From NCBI GenBank assembly GCA_001557505.1, contig LSAX01000028.1:1-31080 (forward strand): a stretch of 31,080 bases of DNA. Reading direction: 5' to 3'. The notes beneath the pieces are model-generated. The model was given only the letters and a program-made list of their open reading frames with translations. It did no database searches and was not told where the DNA came from. The position numbers were made by a program, and so were the translations under genes. Positions 1 to 11,154 of the stretch are shown here, one piece after another. This stretch comes from Reticulascus tulasneorum. Lineage: Eukaryota > Ascomycota > Sordariomycetes > Glomerellales > Reticulascaceae. How positions within the stretch are numbered: the stretch's first letter is position 1; every line of letters starts with the position of its first letter.

Positions 1-125
1 AACATGTTAATTAAAGATATAGTTATGTCTTTATATTCGAAGAACTGTGGGATATAATCAAAAAGTATATCAATGCCTAATTTTATAATGAAAGGATTAA
101 TTATTAGAAAAGTAGTTAATATCAT
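1..125 (-). CDS. orf466, 5' end only, cut by the window start
   Basis: Reverse complement of 15942-16066. It holds the first ~41 codons of orf466, starting at the ATG complement at 123-125. Confidence 0.85.
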   Translation of the reverse strand, partial: MILTTFLIINPFIIKLGIDILFDYIPQFFEYKDITISLINM

Positions 126-217
126 ATATAAGTATTTATGTTTTGAAAAAAGTATAATTAAATTTATTTAACAATGAGCCAAGCGTTAAGTATATATTAT
201 TATATTGGTATATACTT

Positions 218-288
218 TAATTCTTCCAAGAATCGAACTTGGATATCATTCTTATCAAAATGCACTTTAACCATTAAGTCAAAAAATT
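218..288 (-). tRNA. trnI: tRNA-Ile (GAU), mirror copy, one base short
   Basis: Reverse complement of 15778-15849, but with four A instead of five in the anticodon-stem run (complement of GCATTTTTG). Both other copies have five, so the deletion is probably an error. Confidence 0.85.
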
Positions 289-312
289 TAAATTATTTGA
301 AATATATACAAA

Positions 313-383
313 AGCCTTTAAGATGAATCGAACATCTATCATAATATTAACAGTATTAGGCTCTACCATTGAGCTATAAAAGC
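313..383 (-). tRNA. trnN: tRNA-Asn (GUU), mirror copy
   Basis: Exact reverse complement of 15683-15753. Confidence 0.9.
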
Positions 384-412
384 TTATATAAAATCAACTA
401 AAAACTTATAGA

Positions 413-485
413 CAAGAGTACTCAGACTTGAACTAAGAATTTGGAGGTTGAAGCTCCATGCTATTACCAATTAAACTACACTCTT
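413..485 (-). tRNA. trnW: tRNA-Trp (UCA), mirror copy
   Basis: Exact reverse complement of 15581-15653. Confidence 0.92.
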
Positions 486-567
486 TTTTTTAATAATTTC
501 ATTATATATTATATTATCCAAATTTAATTATGAAGTATATGAATTTTATAAACAATATAAATTAAAA

Positions 568-639
568 TAAGAGATAAGTGATTTGAACACTTAGCCTACT
601 GTGTGTAAAACAGTCACTCTACCATTGAGTTAATCTCTC
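568..639 (-). tRNA. trnV: tRNA-Val (UAC), mirror copy
   Basis: Exact reverse complement of 15427-15498. Confidence 0.91.
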
Positions 640-694
640 TAATTTAACCTCCCAAATAACTACCACTGGAAATATAAATTTAAATTTAATAGAA

Positions 695-766
695 TACAAT
701 CAGTCGGGCTCGGACCGACAATTATCCGGTGGAAACGGATGAGCTTACCAATTAACTTATGATTGC
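695..766 (-). tRNA. trnG: tRNA-Gly (UCC), mirror copy
   Basis: Exact reverse complement of 15300-15371. Confidence 0.91.
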
Positions 767-912
767 TATTATTACTTTTAATAAAAAACTTCATAATTGA
801 AATTATCAACTCCGTCACTAATACGTCTACAACATTTATTATATACCGTATTAAAACAAAAGCCAAATTAACTCTATATTATATGAATTATTTTTTAAGT
901 AAAAAATATTCA

Positions 913-2334
913 TTATCTAAACCTATGCATCTCATATTTATGTCTAAGATTTTCCGTATGAACCATGTAGGCTATATTATTTCCTTCAATTTTTGCAGCT
1001 ATGCTGGGGCCAACTAAATTTAATCGTATATAATCCTCACCACGTTTAAAGAAAATAGTATTTAATCTATGAAGACGACTATTTGGATTATAAAGTTCAT
1101 ACCGTACTGGATGAGTCCCTCTTTTTATCACATAAAAATTAGTATTATTTTCCACTATAGTACTAGTTTGCACCATCTTTATATCCGCTACATGAATAAA
1201 AGATTTATACATCTCTTCATTAAGCCTTTCTCTTACGCTACCTCCTACTCAGGGTATACCTGGATTACAGTCCCGATTATGATTAATCATTTCTTCTTTT
1301 GTATTAAATGTACCACTTACAGAATAAACGCTCAGTTCAGGTCCATCATTTAGATATATATCTTTATAAGGGATTACCTTATATGAGTTAACATGTGGGT
1401 TTTTTGTAAAAGCATATAATTGTTCTCATTGACTACGCATACTATGTTGTTGACTAGAAAATAAAAATGAAAGTACCTTGGCATCCGCTACAGTGATAAA
1501 TAGATCTTTAATAGCTTCTGCTCCCTCTAACCCTTCTGGGGGTAATGAATAGAAAGGTTTACTCCACTTAGTTATTAACTCCCTAACGCTTAATACTTCA
1601 TCCGCGGAACAAAAAGCAACGCAGTCATCTATTCCTCATCCAGGAGGAGATACAGGTTTAGTTCCTGATTTAAGATAAAAAATATCATATAAAGATAAAT
1701 GCATTACTCCAAATAAATAGACGAATAAGGTAGTATCTAAACAAAATTTCATATTGTTAGCTAAATCCGGAAATTTTAGTCCTATTAAGGGGATTAAAAT
1801 TAATTTATTTAAAAAACGAACCATAAAACCTATTGTATAACTATACATTAATATTTTAATAAAAATTCGTTTATTAGACCATAGCCTAATAAAAGCATTT
1901 TTTATTTTTAATAAGATATTAGCAAAATATAATTTAGGTTTGCGGCTAAAAATTAAGATTAATATTATTCCACAATTTAATAAGAGATAATAAGATCAAG
2001 GAAAAACTAAAAAATAGTCCATACAATTTAGAGATCAGCCTAATAAATACATATTTATTGATCATTTTAATAAGATAAAAATTTTTTCTCCTAAAGATAA
2101 ACATATATCTTCTTGATTTTTAGTTTCTATAGAAATAGAGTGCTCTGCTCTATGTTTTTTTTCTAAAATAGAGAAGAGAATAGAAAAAAAAATTTTTAAT
2201 AAAAGAATTACAATACATATGTATCCAATATATTCTATATTTTTAATATATTCTATATATCCAATATATTCTATATTTCTTAACGAAAAAGCTTCAAATC
2301 CTAAAGGTAGAGCTATTATACTAATTGACTTTAT
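913..2334 (-). CDS. orf473, mirror copy, intact
   Basis: Reverse complement of 13732-15153, encoding the same unknown membrane protein with the same uncertain non-ATG start. The frame is intact. Confidence 0.77.
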
Positions 2335-2341
2335 AGTTAGA

Positions 2342-3040
2342 CTAGTGCTGAAAGCGGGGAAAGCTCTGTTTGATCGTGATAACTATAGCACCAACCATAG
2401 CAAGTAGAAGAATAAAACTAGTTATTATCAATCATAAACTATAACTAGTGTATAATATATTTCCTATACTTGTAATATGACTTGTTTCTAATAAATTACC
2501 ATCTCAAACAGAGCTTGTAACAAAATATAAATCGTTGTTTAGATATGAATCTAGATATTTATTTAAATCTAACTGATTTAATTTAGCAGTATTATAAAAT
2601 ATGTTATTTCAAGAATTATTATAATTATTAAGTATTGCTATTTCATATGGTAATACTTGAAAAATAGAGTAATTAAAATAAATTGTTATAAATAGAGCTA
2701 AAGCTATACTATTTTTAGTATTAGTTTGCAATTCACTTATCCTAATATTAATTAACATTAAAATAAATAAGAATAATATAGAAACTGCTCCTATATAAAC
2801 TATTAAGTAAGAGAAACCTATAAAATTTAAGCCTAATAAAATTAAATATGAAGACATACCCCCAAATAATGCTATTAAAAATAATACGGATACTATAGGA
2901 TTTTTACTAATAATAATAAAAATCCCGCAAAATATTACAAATAGAGATATAATATCTAATATTCCAGGTTTAAACCCAGTAGTATAAAATTCATCTGTGA
3001 TAAATAAATTTGCCATGCCAAAAATAAGCATTTTAAACAT
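2342..3040 (-). CDS. nad6: NADH dehydrogenase subunit 6, mirror copy
   Basis: Reverse complement of 13026-13724; an intact 232-aa Nad6. Confidence 0.95.
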
Positions 3041-3108
3041 TCCCTTTTAGGTGAGAGGAACCTCTTGTTGTTGTTGTTTATATATATATATCGTGAGTTG
3101 CCTTTATC

Positions 3109-3192
3109 CGGAAAGAAGGTGATTTGAACACCCAAATCTTAAAAAAGATAATCGTTTAGCAGACGATTTGCCTTACCCATAGCTATCTTTCC
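3109..3192 (-). tRNA. trnS(GCU): tRNA-Ser (GCU), mirror copy
   Basis: Exact reverse complement of 12874-12957. Confidence 0.92.
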
Positions 3193-3197
3193 AGCAG

Positions 3198-3270
3198 CGA
3201 ATCAGAACGGGATCGAACCGATATCTTTTTTCGTGACAAGAAAAATCTTTACCAATTAAGTTACTAATTC
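3198..3270 (-). tRNA. trnD: tRNA-Asp (GUC), mirror copy
   Basis: Exact reverse complement of 12796-12868. Confidence 0.92.
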
Positions 3271-3345
3271 TATTTACATTCAAATAATAATATATATATA
3301 CAAGTATTAAATCTTTCTTATATTATGAAAATAGTTGTATTTTCA

Positions 3346-3417
3346 TAGGATCTACCGGAGTCGAACCAATATTGCGATGATTAAAAGTCATATGTATTAC
3401 CATTATACAAAGATCCC
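3346..3417 (-). tRNA. trnK: tRNA-Lys (UUU), mirror copy
   Basis: Exact reverse complement of 12649-12720. Confidence 0.92.
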
Positions 3418-3450
3418 TTTAGATTTAATTATTATTATGCTTATATTTTT

Positions 3451-4910
3451 TTAACGAAATTTATCTAACTTATATAAATTTATAAGATTTTCCTTATTAA
3501 TAATACTCAAAATCTTATTACCCTGACTTTTCCCTCTAATGTAAGGAGTAATAAGATTAGGCATTTCTATATATTTACCGTCTCTTTTAAAATAAAGAAC
3601 TTTTTCCCTTTGTTGGTGTACATTAGGGTCATATAAATGATATGTTCAACTCTCGGGAGATGAAACAATCTTTATATAAAAACAATTATTATTATTTACT
3701 ACCTCTTCACTACGAATCATATCTAGATCATTAGCAGGAGTATAAGATGTATATCAAGATAATGCTTCTTTTCTTTCGACTCCTCCAACTCATGCCTCAT
3801 TTGGATGAAATTCGGCATTATATGCTAGCATCTCCTCTTTAGTTTTAAAAGTACCAATTAACTTAAAGACTCTTAATTTCACATCATCATGCATAAATAC
3901 GCCTGAATACGGGACAGCGAAATGTATAGGAGTATTATTATATTTTCCAAAAACATATAAATCTTTTCATCTCTCAGCCAGCATAGTGTGCTCCTGAGAA
4001 TGAAGCAAAAAAGAAAGTACCTTAGCCTCGTTTTTAGCCAAATGTAAACGCTTAATAGGTTCTACACTAGTATAAAAATAAGGAGGAATTCCCCCAACCT
4101 GCGCTGTTCAATCATGTAAAAATTTATCAACGGGGAATCTTTCTACTTCACCTTCTTCCCCAGGTGAAGGGATGTAAGAAAAAAGAGAGTCAGTATAAGG
4201 TATACTGACCTTACTATTTTCTGGTTTAATATTAATATCAGATTTGAATTTAAAAAAGTCTAAAAAAGTAAACTCCGCTTTTCCAAAAAAAAAAACAAAA
4301 AATGTAATATCTAACAAAAGACCCATCTCCGCAGCTAATGAAGGAAGTACTAAACTTAAAAGAGGAAGAAATATAAATTTATTAAAAAAACGAATACAAA
4401 AAGCTATTATATAGCTATAAACCAACATTATACAATATAATAATTTATTAGTTCATATTTTAAAAATATTTCCTTTTAGATTAAAAAAAATTTTCTTAGA
4501 TATAACCTAATTTTATTAAAATAAAATAAGGGCATACATGGTAATAAAGTAAGAAAAACTAAAGATCAGGGAAAAACATATAAAGAATCTATATAACTTA
4601 AAATTCAACCTATTAAATACATAATAAAGGATCATTTTACTAGAATATATAACTTATTACCAAAACTTAAAGACTTTAGAGGTTTATTATCAATAATTGC
4701 ATTAATTTTATTTCTTTTTTCTAAAAAGAAAAAAAGAAATTTTAAAAATCCTAATAATAAAACTATAAATATAAAACCTAACATTATTATTAATAATAAT
4801 AATTTAGTATCCGTAGATAAAGATAGCATAAAATTATTTATATATATAAATAAAATACGTCTATAATTAATAACTAAAACTAAACAAAGAATTCCCATTA
4901 TTGTAAACAT
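3451..4910 (-). pseudogene. orf486, mirror copy with a homopolymer frameshift
   Basis: Same gene as 11155-12615. One base is missing in the A run at about 4483-4490 (eight A, against nine T in the plus copy). This puts the first ~145 codons and the rest in different frames. The rest of the sequence is the same, so this is more likely a consensus error than a real pseudogene. Confidence 0.7.
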
Positions 4911-5029
4911 TTCTTTTAAATCTTTGGGTAAGTAAATAAAAGAAGCATTTAAAATTTCAGGATTTTCATTCAGTTTTTCTTTTTCGTCTTTAGGACTTTT
5001 TTTTAATCTATTACCAAGGGAAGAATTAA

Positions 5030-5839
5030 TTAAGAACCTCAATAATAGATAGAGATGTACAAAAAAAGTCAGACCACATCTACAAAATGTCAGTATAAAA
5101 TACCACCTTCGAATCCTAGATGATGGTTGTCAGTTAAATGGTAAGCAAAAATTCTTCATAATGCTACCCCTAGAAAAATAGTACCGATTATAACGTGTAA
5201 TCCATGAAATCCTGTTCCAAAAAAGAAACATGTACCAAAGGCACCATCACTTATAGTAAAAGAGGATACACTATATTCTACTCCTTGAAATATTGTAAAT
5301 ATTACAGCTAATAACACTGTAAATATTGAACCGTATAAAGCTGCAGCTCTATTCCCTTTAATTAAAGCATGATGAGCATAAGTAATTGTAGCACCACTAG
5401 ATAACAATATAATTGTATTAAGTAGAGGTAATTCAAAAGGATTTATAGGCTCTATACCCATAGGAGGTCATTGAGCACCTAATTCAATTGTAGGAGTTAA
5501 AGCACTGTGAAAAAAGGCTCAGAATATAGCCATAAAAAATAATGCCTCAGATACTATAAAAAGGATTACTCCTAAATTAAGTCCTTTCTGTACAGCTAAA
5601 GTATGATTACCTAAAAATGTACCTTCACTTATTATATCTCTAAATCAACAAGACATAGAATATACAACTAATATTCCACTTATATATACATAATAATATG
5701 AATTACTAAAGCTATGCATAGATAAAGCTGCATTAGTAGTCAAGTTTAATAAAGATAAACTAGTATATAAAGGTCAAGGGGAAGGAGATACTAAATGAAA
5801 AGGATGATCCTGAAAATTACTTCTTATCATATTAGTCAT
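5030..5839 (-). CDS. cox3: Cytochrome c oxidase subunit III, mirror copy
   Basis: Reverse complement of 10226-11035; an intact 269-aa Cox3 with TGA = Trp. Confidence 0.95.
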
Positions 5840-5951
5840 TCAAATTTTTCTTTTTTTATATAATTATTTATAATTTAACAATATCACTTATAAATAAGTT
5901 CCAAGCCTAGAATAGAGAAAACAGGGTACAAAAAAATTGTACTTATATTTT

Positions 5952-6039
5952 TAGGAAGAAAAGGACTCGAACCTTCGATAGCTGGTATAGCTATTGAGTT
6001 TACAGCTCAACCCGTCGTACCAACAAACGGAACCTTCCT
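5952..6039 (-). tRNA. trnY: tRNA-Tyr (GUA), mirror copy
   Basis: Exact reverse complement of 10026-10113. Confidence 0.92.
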
Positions 6040-6148
6040 TGGTATATATAATACGTATTCAATGAATTAAAATTTAATTCAGAATATAATAAATATAAAA
6101 TATTTCTTTTTATAATTATTTGTATCTATATATAATCTTTTTAAGTTT

Positions 6149-7640
6149 AATTAATCCCGTGCAACTTCCACTACACGAACCATATTTCGACTTAACACTA
6201 ATCAAAGCCACACATACGAAGAATTCGACTGCAACCCTCTAATTCTATTTATAAAAGAACTTACAGTAAAATAGCAAACTTATTGCGGGAACTTTTTTCA
6301 GCATGTGACGAGTGGTTAGTACCAATCCGAAGGAATATTCACCGTGACATGGTGATTCACGATTACTAGTAATTACTTATTCATATAGCCGAATTTCAGG
6401 CTACAATCCTTGCGTAAATATATCCTTTTTTCTGAGATTAGCTAAAATTTACATTTTTGCTTCTCTTTGTTAAGGAATACGTGGCACGTCTATAGCCCAC
6501 AACATAAGGGCCATGATGACTTGTCTTAGTCCTTCTTATCTTATCTCATATAAAGATAAAAAGTGCTTTATCAAATTTTTTATAAATAAAGCAAAGGATT
6601 TCGTTAATTTCGTGGAAAAACCACAGTTTCGCAACATTAACTGAAAACAGCCGTGCAACTCCTGTAAAATATTCAAATTGTGGTAAGGTTTTTCGTGGAC
6701 CATCGAATTAAATAACATACTTCACTACTGGTGTCAGAAACGGTCTAGTGATTTCAGTTCCTGCGTTGCCGCATTACTCTTGAGGTGAAATGCTTACATT
6801 TTCATTTATAGACTAAATTTTTTTTATCTAATCCATGGCATTCATAATTCTCTGCAAAGACTACTGGGGTATCTAATCCTTTTTGTTCTCTGTGCCTTCG
6901 TCCTTCGACGTCAGTTTTTACATGAAAGACTGCCTTCGCCTTTACCAGTCCCTTTGGTATAATAAGATATGATCCCTTCACCTCAAGTACTGTCTTCCTC
7001 TATAAAACTCTAGTCTAATACTCTGTTTTGCATATAAGATATTATGACCGTCTGGGTACCCTTTAAACCTAATCATGATGAATAACACTAGTCTCTTACG
7101 TATTACCGCGACTGCTGGCACGCAATTGGTCAAGACCTGTATATACATATGGTCATTATAAATATGCATTTAAAATTTTATTCAAATAATCAATTAAATC
7201 TTACTTTAGAAATACACTTAAATAAGTTTTTAACCTTATTTTATTTCTTTTTTTTCAGACTTCTCATTTCTCCAAGTTACCAGTTCGGTCTTTAGACCAT
7301 TGACTAAGATTCCTCACTGCTGTACTAATTTTGCATTGGGATTTTCTCAGACCCAATGTGGTCGATCAACCTCTCAGCTACGACTACGAAAATATGTGGC
7401 TAGTTAAGTCATAACCCTAACTACTACCTATCTCGAAATACTTATTTTCTTCCTAAAGCGAAATTTCTTCTTTTTTTTTTATGAGGTATTTTAGACCTCA
7501 CTTTAAGAGAGTAAAAATATATTCTTCTCACCTGTACACCACTTATTAATTAAATTGTTCATTAAATTAACCGTTCGATTAGCATGTGTCAAGCATTTGG
7601 ACAGCGTTCAATCAGAGCCATCACCAAGCTCATCTAATAA
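6149..7640 (-). rRNA. rns: Small-subunit rRNA, mirror copy
   Basis: Reverse complement of 8425-9916 with the same landmarks. Confidence 0.92.
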
Positions 7641-8424
7641 TTTATGTAGGATTACTCTTTTTAGGAGCAATCACATCACTAATAAATCTAGAACTTTTTT
7701 TAATTTTTATTTCAAAACGGATAAACATAAGCTATGTTCTGATATGTAGATTTATTACTAAATAATAAATTTCTATAGGATTAATCGTTCGCAAATTCTT
7801 TTTTTTAATAAATAACTATTTATATAAATTTGATATTTTCTACTTTAGACCTTTAATTTGAGCTAGAGTAATTTTTAGGTACATATAGTATATATTTTTA
7901 TTTTTATACTTTTTACAATTTTTATTATTTATTAAATATTTTTCATTTTTTTATTTATTATCTATTTTTATTAAATAATTTATTTTATTATTTTTTAATT
8001 TAGAATAATAGCCTTTATACAAGCTCAATTTTGTATTTTATCTTTCTTATATAAAAGATTTTAGATTACATTAATATAAAATTATCATTTGTTTTTAATA
8101 AAAATAAATTTAATTAATATAATAAAAATTAGTTAAATGAAATATTTTAATAAAATTGTAAAGTTATAAAATATATACTATATGTACCTAAAAATTACTC
8201 TAGCTCAAATTAAAGGTCTAAAGTAGAAAATATCAAATTTATATAAATAGTTATTTATTAAAAAAAGAATTTGCGAACGATTAATCCTATAGAAATTTAT
8301 TATTTAGTAATAAATCTACATATCAGAACATAGCTTATGTTTATCCGTTTTGAAATAAAAATTAAAAAAAGTTCTAGATTTATTAGTGATGTGATTGCTC
8401 CTAAAAAGAGTAATCCTACATAAA
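7641..8424. other. Palindrome 1 centre (hinge 1) and flanks of the two rns copies
   Basis: No gene is recognisable in this AT-rich region. The outer parts (7641-7897 and 8169-8424) are matching upstream flanks of the two rns copies. The inner ~270 bases match only loosely: the left side (7898-8032) looks like a T-expanded version of the right side (8033-8168). Short open frames here are shadows of rns. Confidence 0.75.
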
Positions 8425-9916
8425 TTATTAGATGAGCTTGGTGATGGCTCTGATTGAACGCTGTCCAAATGCTTGACACATGCTAATCGAACGGTTAATT
8501 TAATGAACAATTTAATTAATAAGTGGTGTACAGGTGAGAAGAATATATTTTTACTCTCTTAAAGTGAGGTCTAAAATACCTCATAAAAAAAAAAGAAGAA
8601 ATTTCGCTTTAGGAAGAAAATAAGTATTTCGAGATAGGTAGTAGTTAGGGTTATGACTTAACTAGCCACATATTTTCGTAGTCGTAGCTGAGAGGTTGAT
8701 CGACCACATTGGGTCTGAGAAAATCCCAATGCAAAATTAGTACAGCAGTGAGGAATCTTAGTCAATGGTCTAAAGACCGAACTGGTAACTTGGAGAAATG
8801 AGAAGTCTGAAAAAAAAGAAATAAAATAAGGTTAAAAACTTATTTAAGTGTATTTCTAAAGTAAGATTTAATTGATTATTTGAATAAAATTTTAAATGCA
8901 TATTTATAATGACCATATGTATATACAGGTCTTGACCAATTGCGTGCCAGCAGTCGCGGTAATACGTAAGAGACTAGTGTTATTCATCATGATTAGGTTT
9001 AAAGGGTACCCAGACGGTCATAATATCTTATATGCAAAACAGAGTATTAGACTAGAGTTTTATAGAGGAAGACAGTACTTGAGGTGAAGGGATCATATCT
9101 TATTATACCAAAGGGACTGGTAAAGGCGAAGGCAGTCTTTCATGTAAAAACTGACGTCGAAGGACGAAGGCACAGAGAACAAAAAGGATTAGATACCCCA
9201 GTAGTCTTTGCAGAGAATTATGAATGCCATGGATTAGATAAAAAAAATTTAGTCTATAAATGAAAATGTAAGCATTTCACCTCAAGAGTAATGCGGCAAC
9301 GCAGGAACTGAAATCACTAGACCGTTTCTGACACCAGTAGTGAAGTATGTTATTTAATTCGATGGTCCACGAAAAACCTTACCACAATTTGAATATTTTA
9401 CAGGAGTTGCACGGCTGTTTTCAGTTAATGTTGCGAAACTGTGGTTTTTCCACGAAATTAACGAAATCCTTTGCTTTATTTATAAAAAATTTGATAAAGC
9501 ACTTTTTATCTTTATATGAGATAAGATAAGAAGGACTAAGACAAGTCATCATGGCCCTTATGTTGTGGGCTATAGACGTGCCACGTATTCCTTAACAAAG
9601 AGAAGCAAAAATGTAAATTTTAGCTAATCTCAGAAAAAAGGATATATTTACGCAAGGATTGTAGCCTGAAATTCGGCTATATGAATAAGTAATTACTAGT
9701 AATCGTGAATCACCATGTCACGGTGAATATTCCTTCGGATTGGTACTAACCACTCGTCACATGCTGAAAAAAGTTCCCGCAATAAGTTTGCTATTTTACT
9801 GTAAGTTCTTTTATAAATAGAATTAGAGGGTTGCAGTCGAATTCTTCGTATGTGTGGCTTTGATTAGTGTTAAGTCGAAATATGGTTCGTGTAGTGGAAG
9901 TTGCACGGGATTAATT
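8425..9916 (+). rRNA. rns: Small-subunit (12S-16S-like) mitochondrial rRNA
   Basis: This is the small-subunit rRNA of the mitoribosome. The 5' end is recognised by the segment at 8433-8460, which matches the start of bacterial 16S (GATGGCTCTGATTGAACGCT-like). The 530 loop (GTGCCAGCAGTCGCGGTAAT) starts at 8944, the 690-790 region GGATTAGATACCCCAGTAGTC lies around 9186, and the 3' end resembles the 16S tail GTAGxGGAAxxTGCxxGGAT at about 9890-9912. The length of about 1.49 kb is normal for a compact fungal rns and I see no intron. The exact 5' and 3' ends are estimates. It is the first gene inside hinge 1 and is followed by trnY. Confidence 0.93.
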
Positions 9917-10025
9917 AAACTTAAAAAGATTATATATAGATACAAATAATTATAAAAAGAAATATTTTATATTTATTATATTCTGAATTAAATTTTAATT
10001 CATTGAATACGTATTATATATACCA

Positions 10026-10113
10026 AGGAAGGTTCCGTTTGTTGGTACGACGGGTTGAGCTGTAAACTCAATAGCTATACCAGCTATCGAAGGTTCGAGT
10101 CCTTTTCTTCCTA
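10026..10113 (+). tRNA. trnY: tRNA-Tyr (GUA)
   Basis: The acceptor stem AGGAAGG pairs with TCTTCCT (one G-T pair). The anticodon loop CTGTAAA gives anticodon GUA. A long variable arm (class II) is present, as is usual for tRNA-Tyr in fungal mitochondria. The T arm contains GGTTCGAGTCC. It lies between rns and cox3. Confidence 0.93.
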
Positions 10114-10225
10114 AAAATATAAGTACAATTTTTTTGTACCCTGTTTTCTCTATTCTAGGCTTGGAACTTATTTATAAGTGATATTGTTAAATTATAAATA
10201 ATTATATAAAAAAAGAAAAATTTGA

Positions 10226-11035
10226 ATGACTAATATGATAAGAAGTAATTTTCAGGATCATCCTTTTCATTTAGTATCTCCTTCCCCTTGACCTTTATAT
10301 ACTAGTTTATCTTTATTAAACTTGACTACTAATGCAGCTTTATCTATGCATAGCTTTAGTAATTCATATTATTATGTATATATAAGTGGAATATTAGTTG
10401 TATATTCTATGTCTTGTTGATTTAGAGATATAATAAGTGAAGGTACATTTTTAGGTAATCATACTTTAGCTGTACAGAAAGGACTTAATTTAGGAGTAAT
10501 CCTTTTTATAGTATCTGAGGCATTATTTTTTATGGCTATATTCTGAGCCTTTTTTCACAGTGCTTTAACTCCTACAATTGAATTAGGTGCTCAATGACCT
10601 CCTATGGGTATAGAGCCTATAAATCCTTTTGAATTACCTCTACTTAATACAATTATATTGTTATCTAGTGGTGCTACAATTACTTATGCTCATCATGCTT
10701 TAATTAAAGGGAATAGAGCTGCAGCTTTATACGGTTCAATATTTACAGTGTTATTAGCTGTAATATTTACAATATTTCAAGGAGTAGAATATAGTGTATC
10801 CTCTTTTACTATAAGTGATGGTGCCTTTGGTACATGTTTCTTTTTTGGAACAGGATTTCATGGATTACACGTTATAATCGGTACTATTTTTCTAGGGGTA
10901 GCATTATGAAGAATTTTTGCTTACCATTTAACTGACAACCATCATCTAGGATTCGAAGGTGGTATTTTATACTGACATTTTGTAGATGTGGTCTGACTTT
11001 TTTTGTACATCTCTATCTATTATTGAGGTTCTTAA
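10226..11035 (+). CDS. cox3: Cytochrome c oxidase subunit III
   Basis: Cox3 is a core subunit of respiratory complex IV in the inner mitochondrial membrane. The frame runs from ATG at 10226 to TAA at 11033-11035 and encodes 269 aa, the usual fungal length. It stays open only if TGA is read as Trp. Family segments visible are [16 protein letters not shown] near the N-terminus, [18 protein letters not shown] with the conserved Glu, [12 protein letters not shown], and the C-terminal [20 protein letters not shown]. Several hydrophobic helices match the seven-TM family. All tryptophan codons are TGA. It sits 112 bases after trnY, and the open frame of orf486 overlaps its 3' end in another frame. 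Confidence 0.97.
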
Positions 11036-11154
11036 TTAATTCTTCCCTTGGTAATAGATTAAAAAAAAGTCCTAAAGACGAAAAAGAAAAACTGAATGAA
11101 AATCCTGAAATTTTAAATGCTTCTTTTATTTACTTACCCAAAGATTTAAAAGAA

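Noticed and set aside
763..1353. Open frames antisense to orf473 and trnG (763-1017, 1069-1353 and their mirrors)
   Set aside because: They lie opposite the conserved orf473 coding frame or a tRNA and lack any motif.
7555..7749. Short open frames within and beside the rns copies (also 6536-6718, 6978-7169, 8896-9087, 9347-9529)
   Set aside because: They overlap conserved 16S-like segments such as the 530 loop, and they appear identically in both mirror copies. They are shadows of rRNA.
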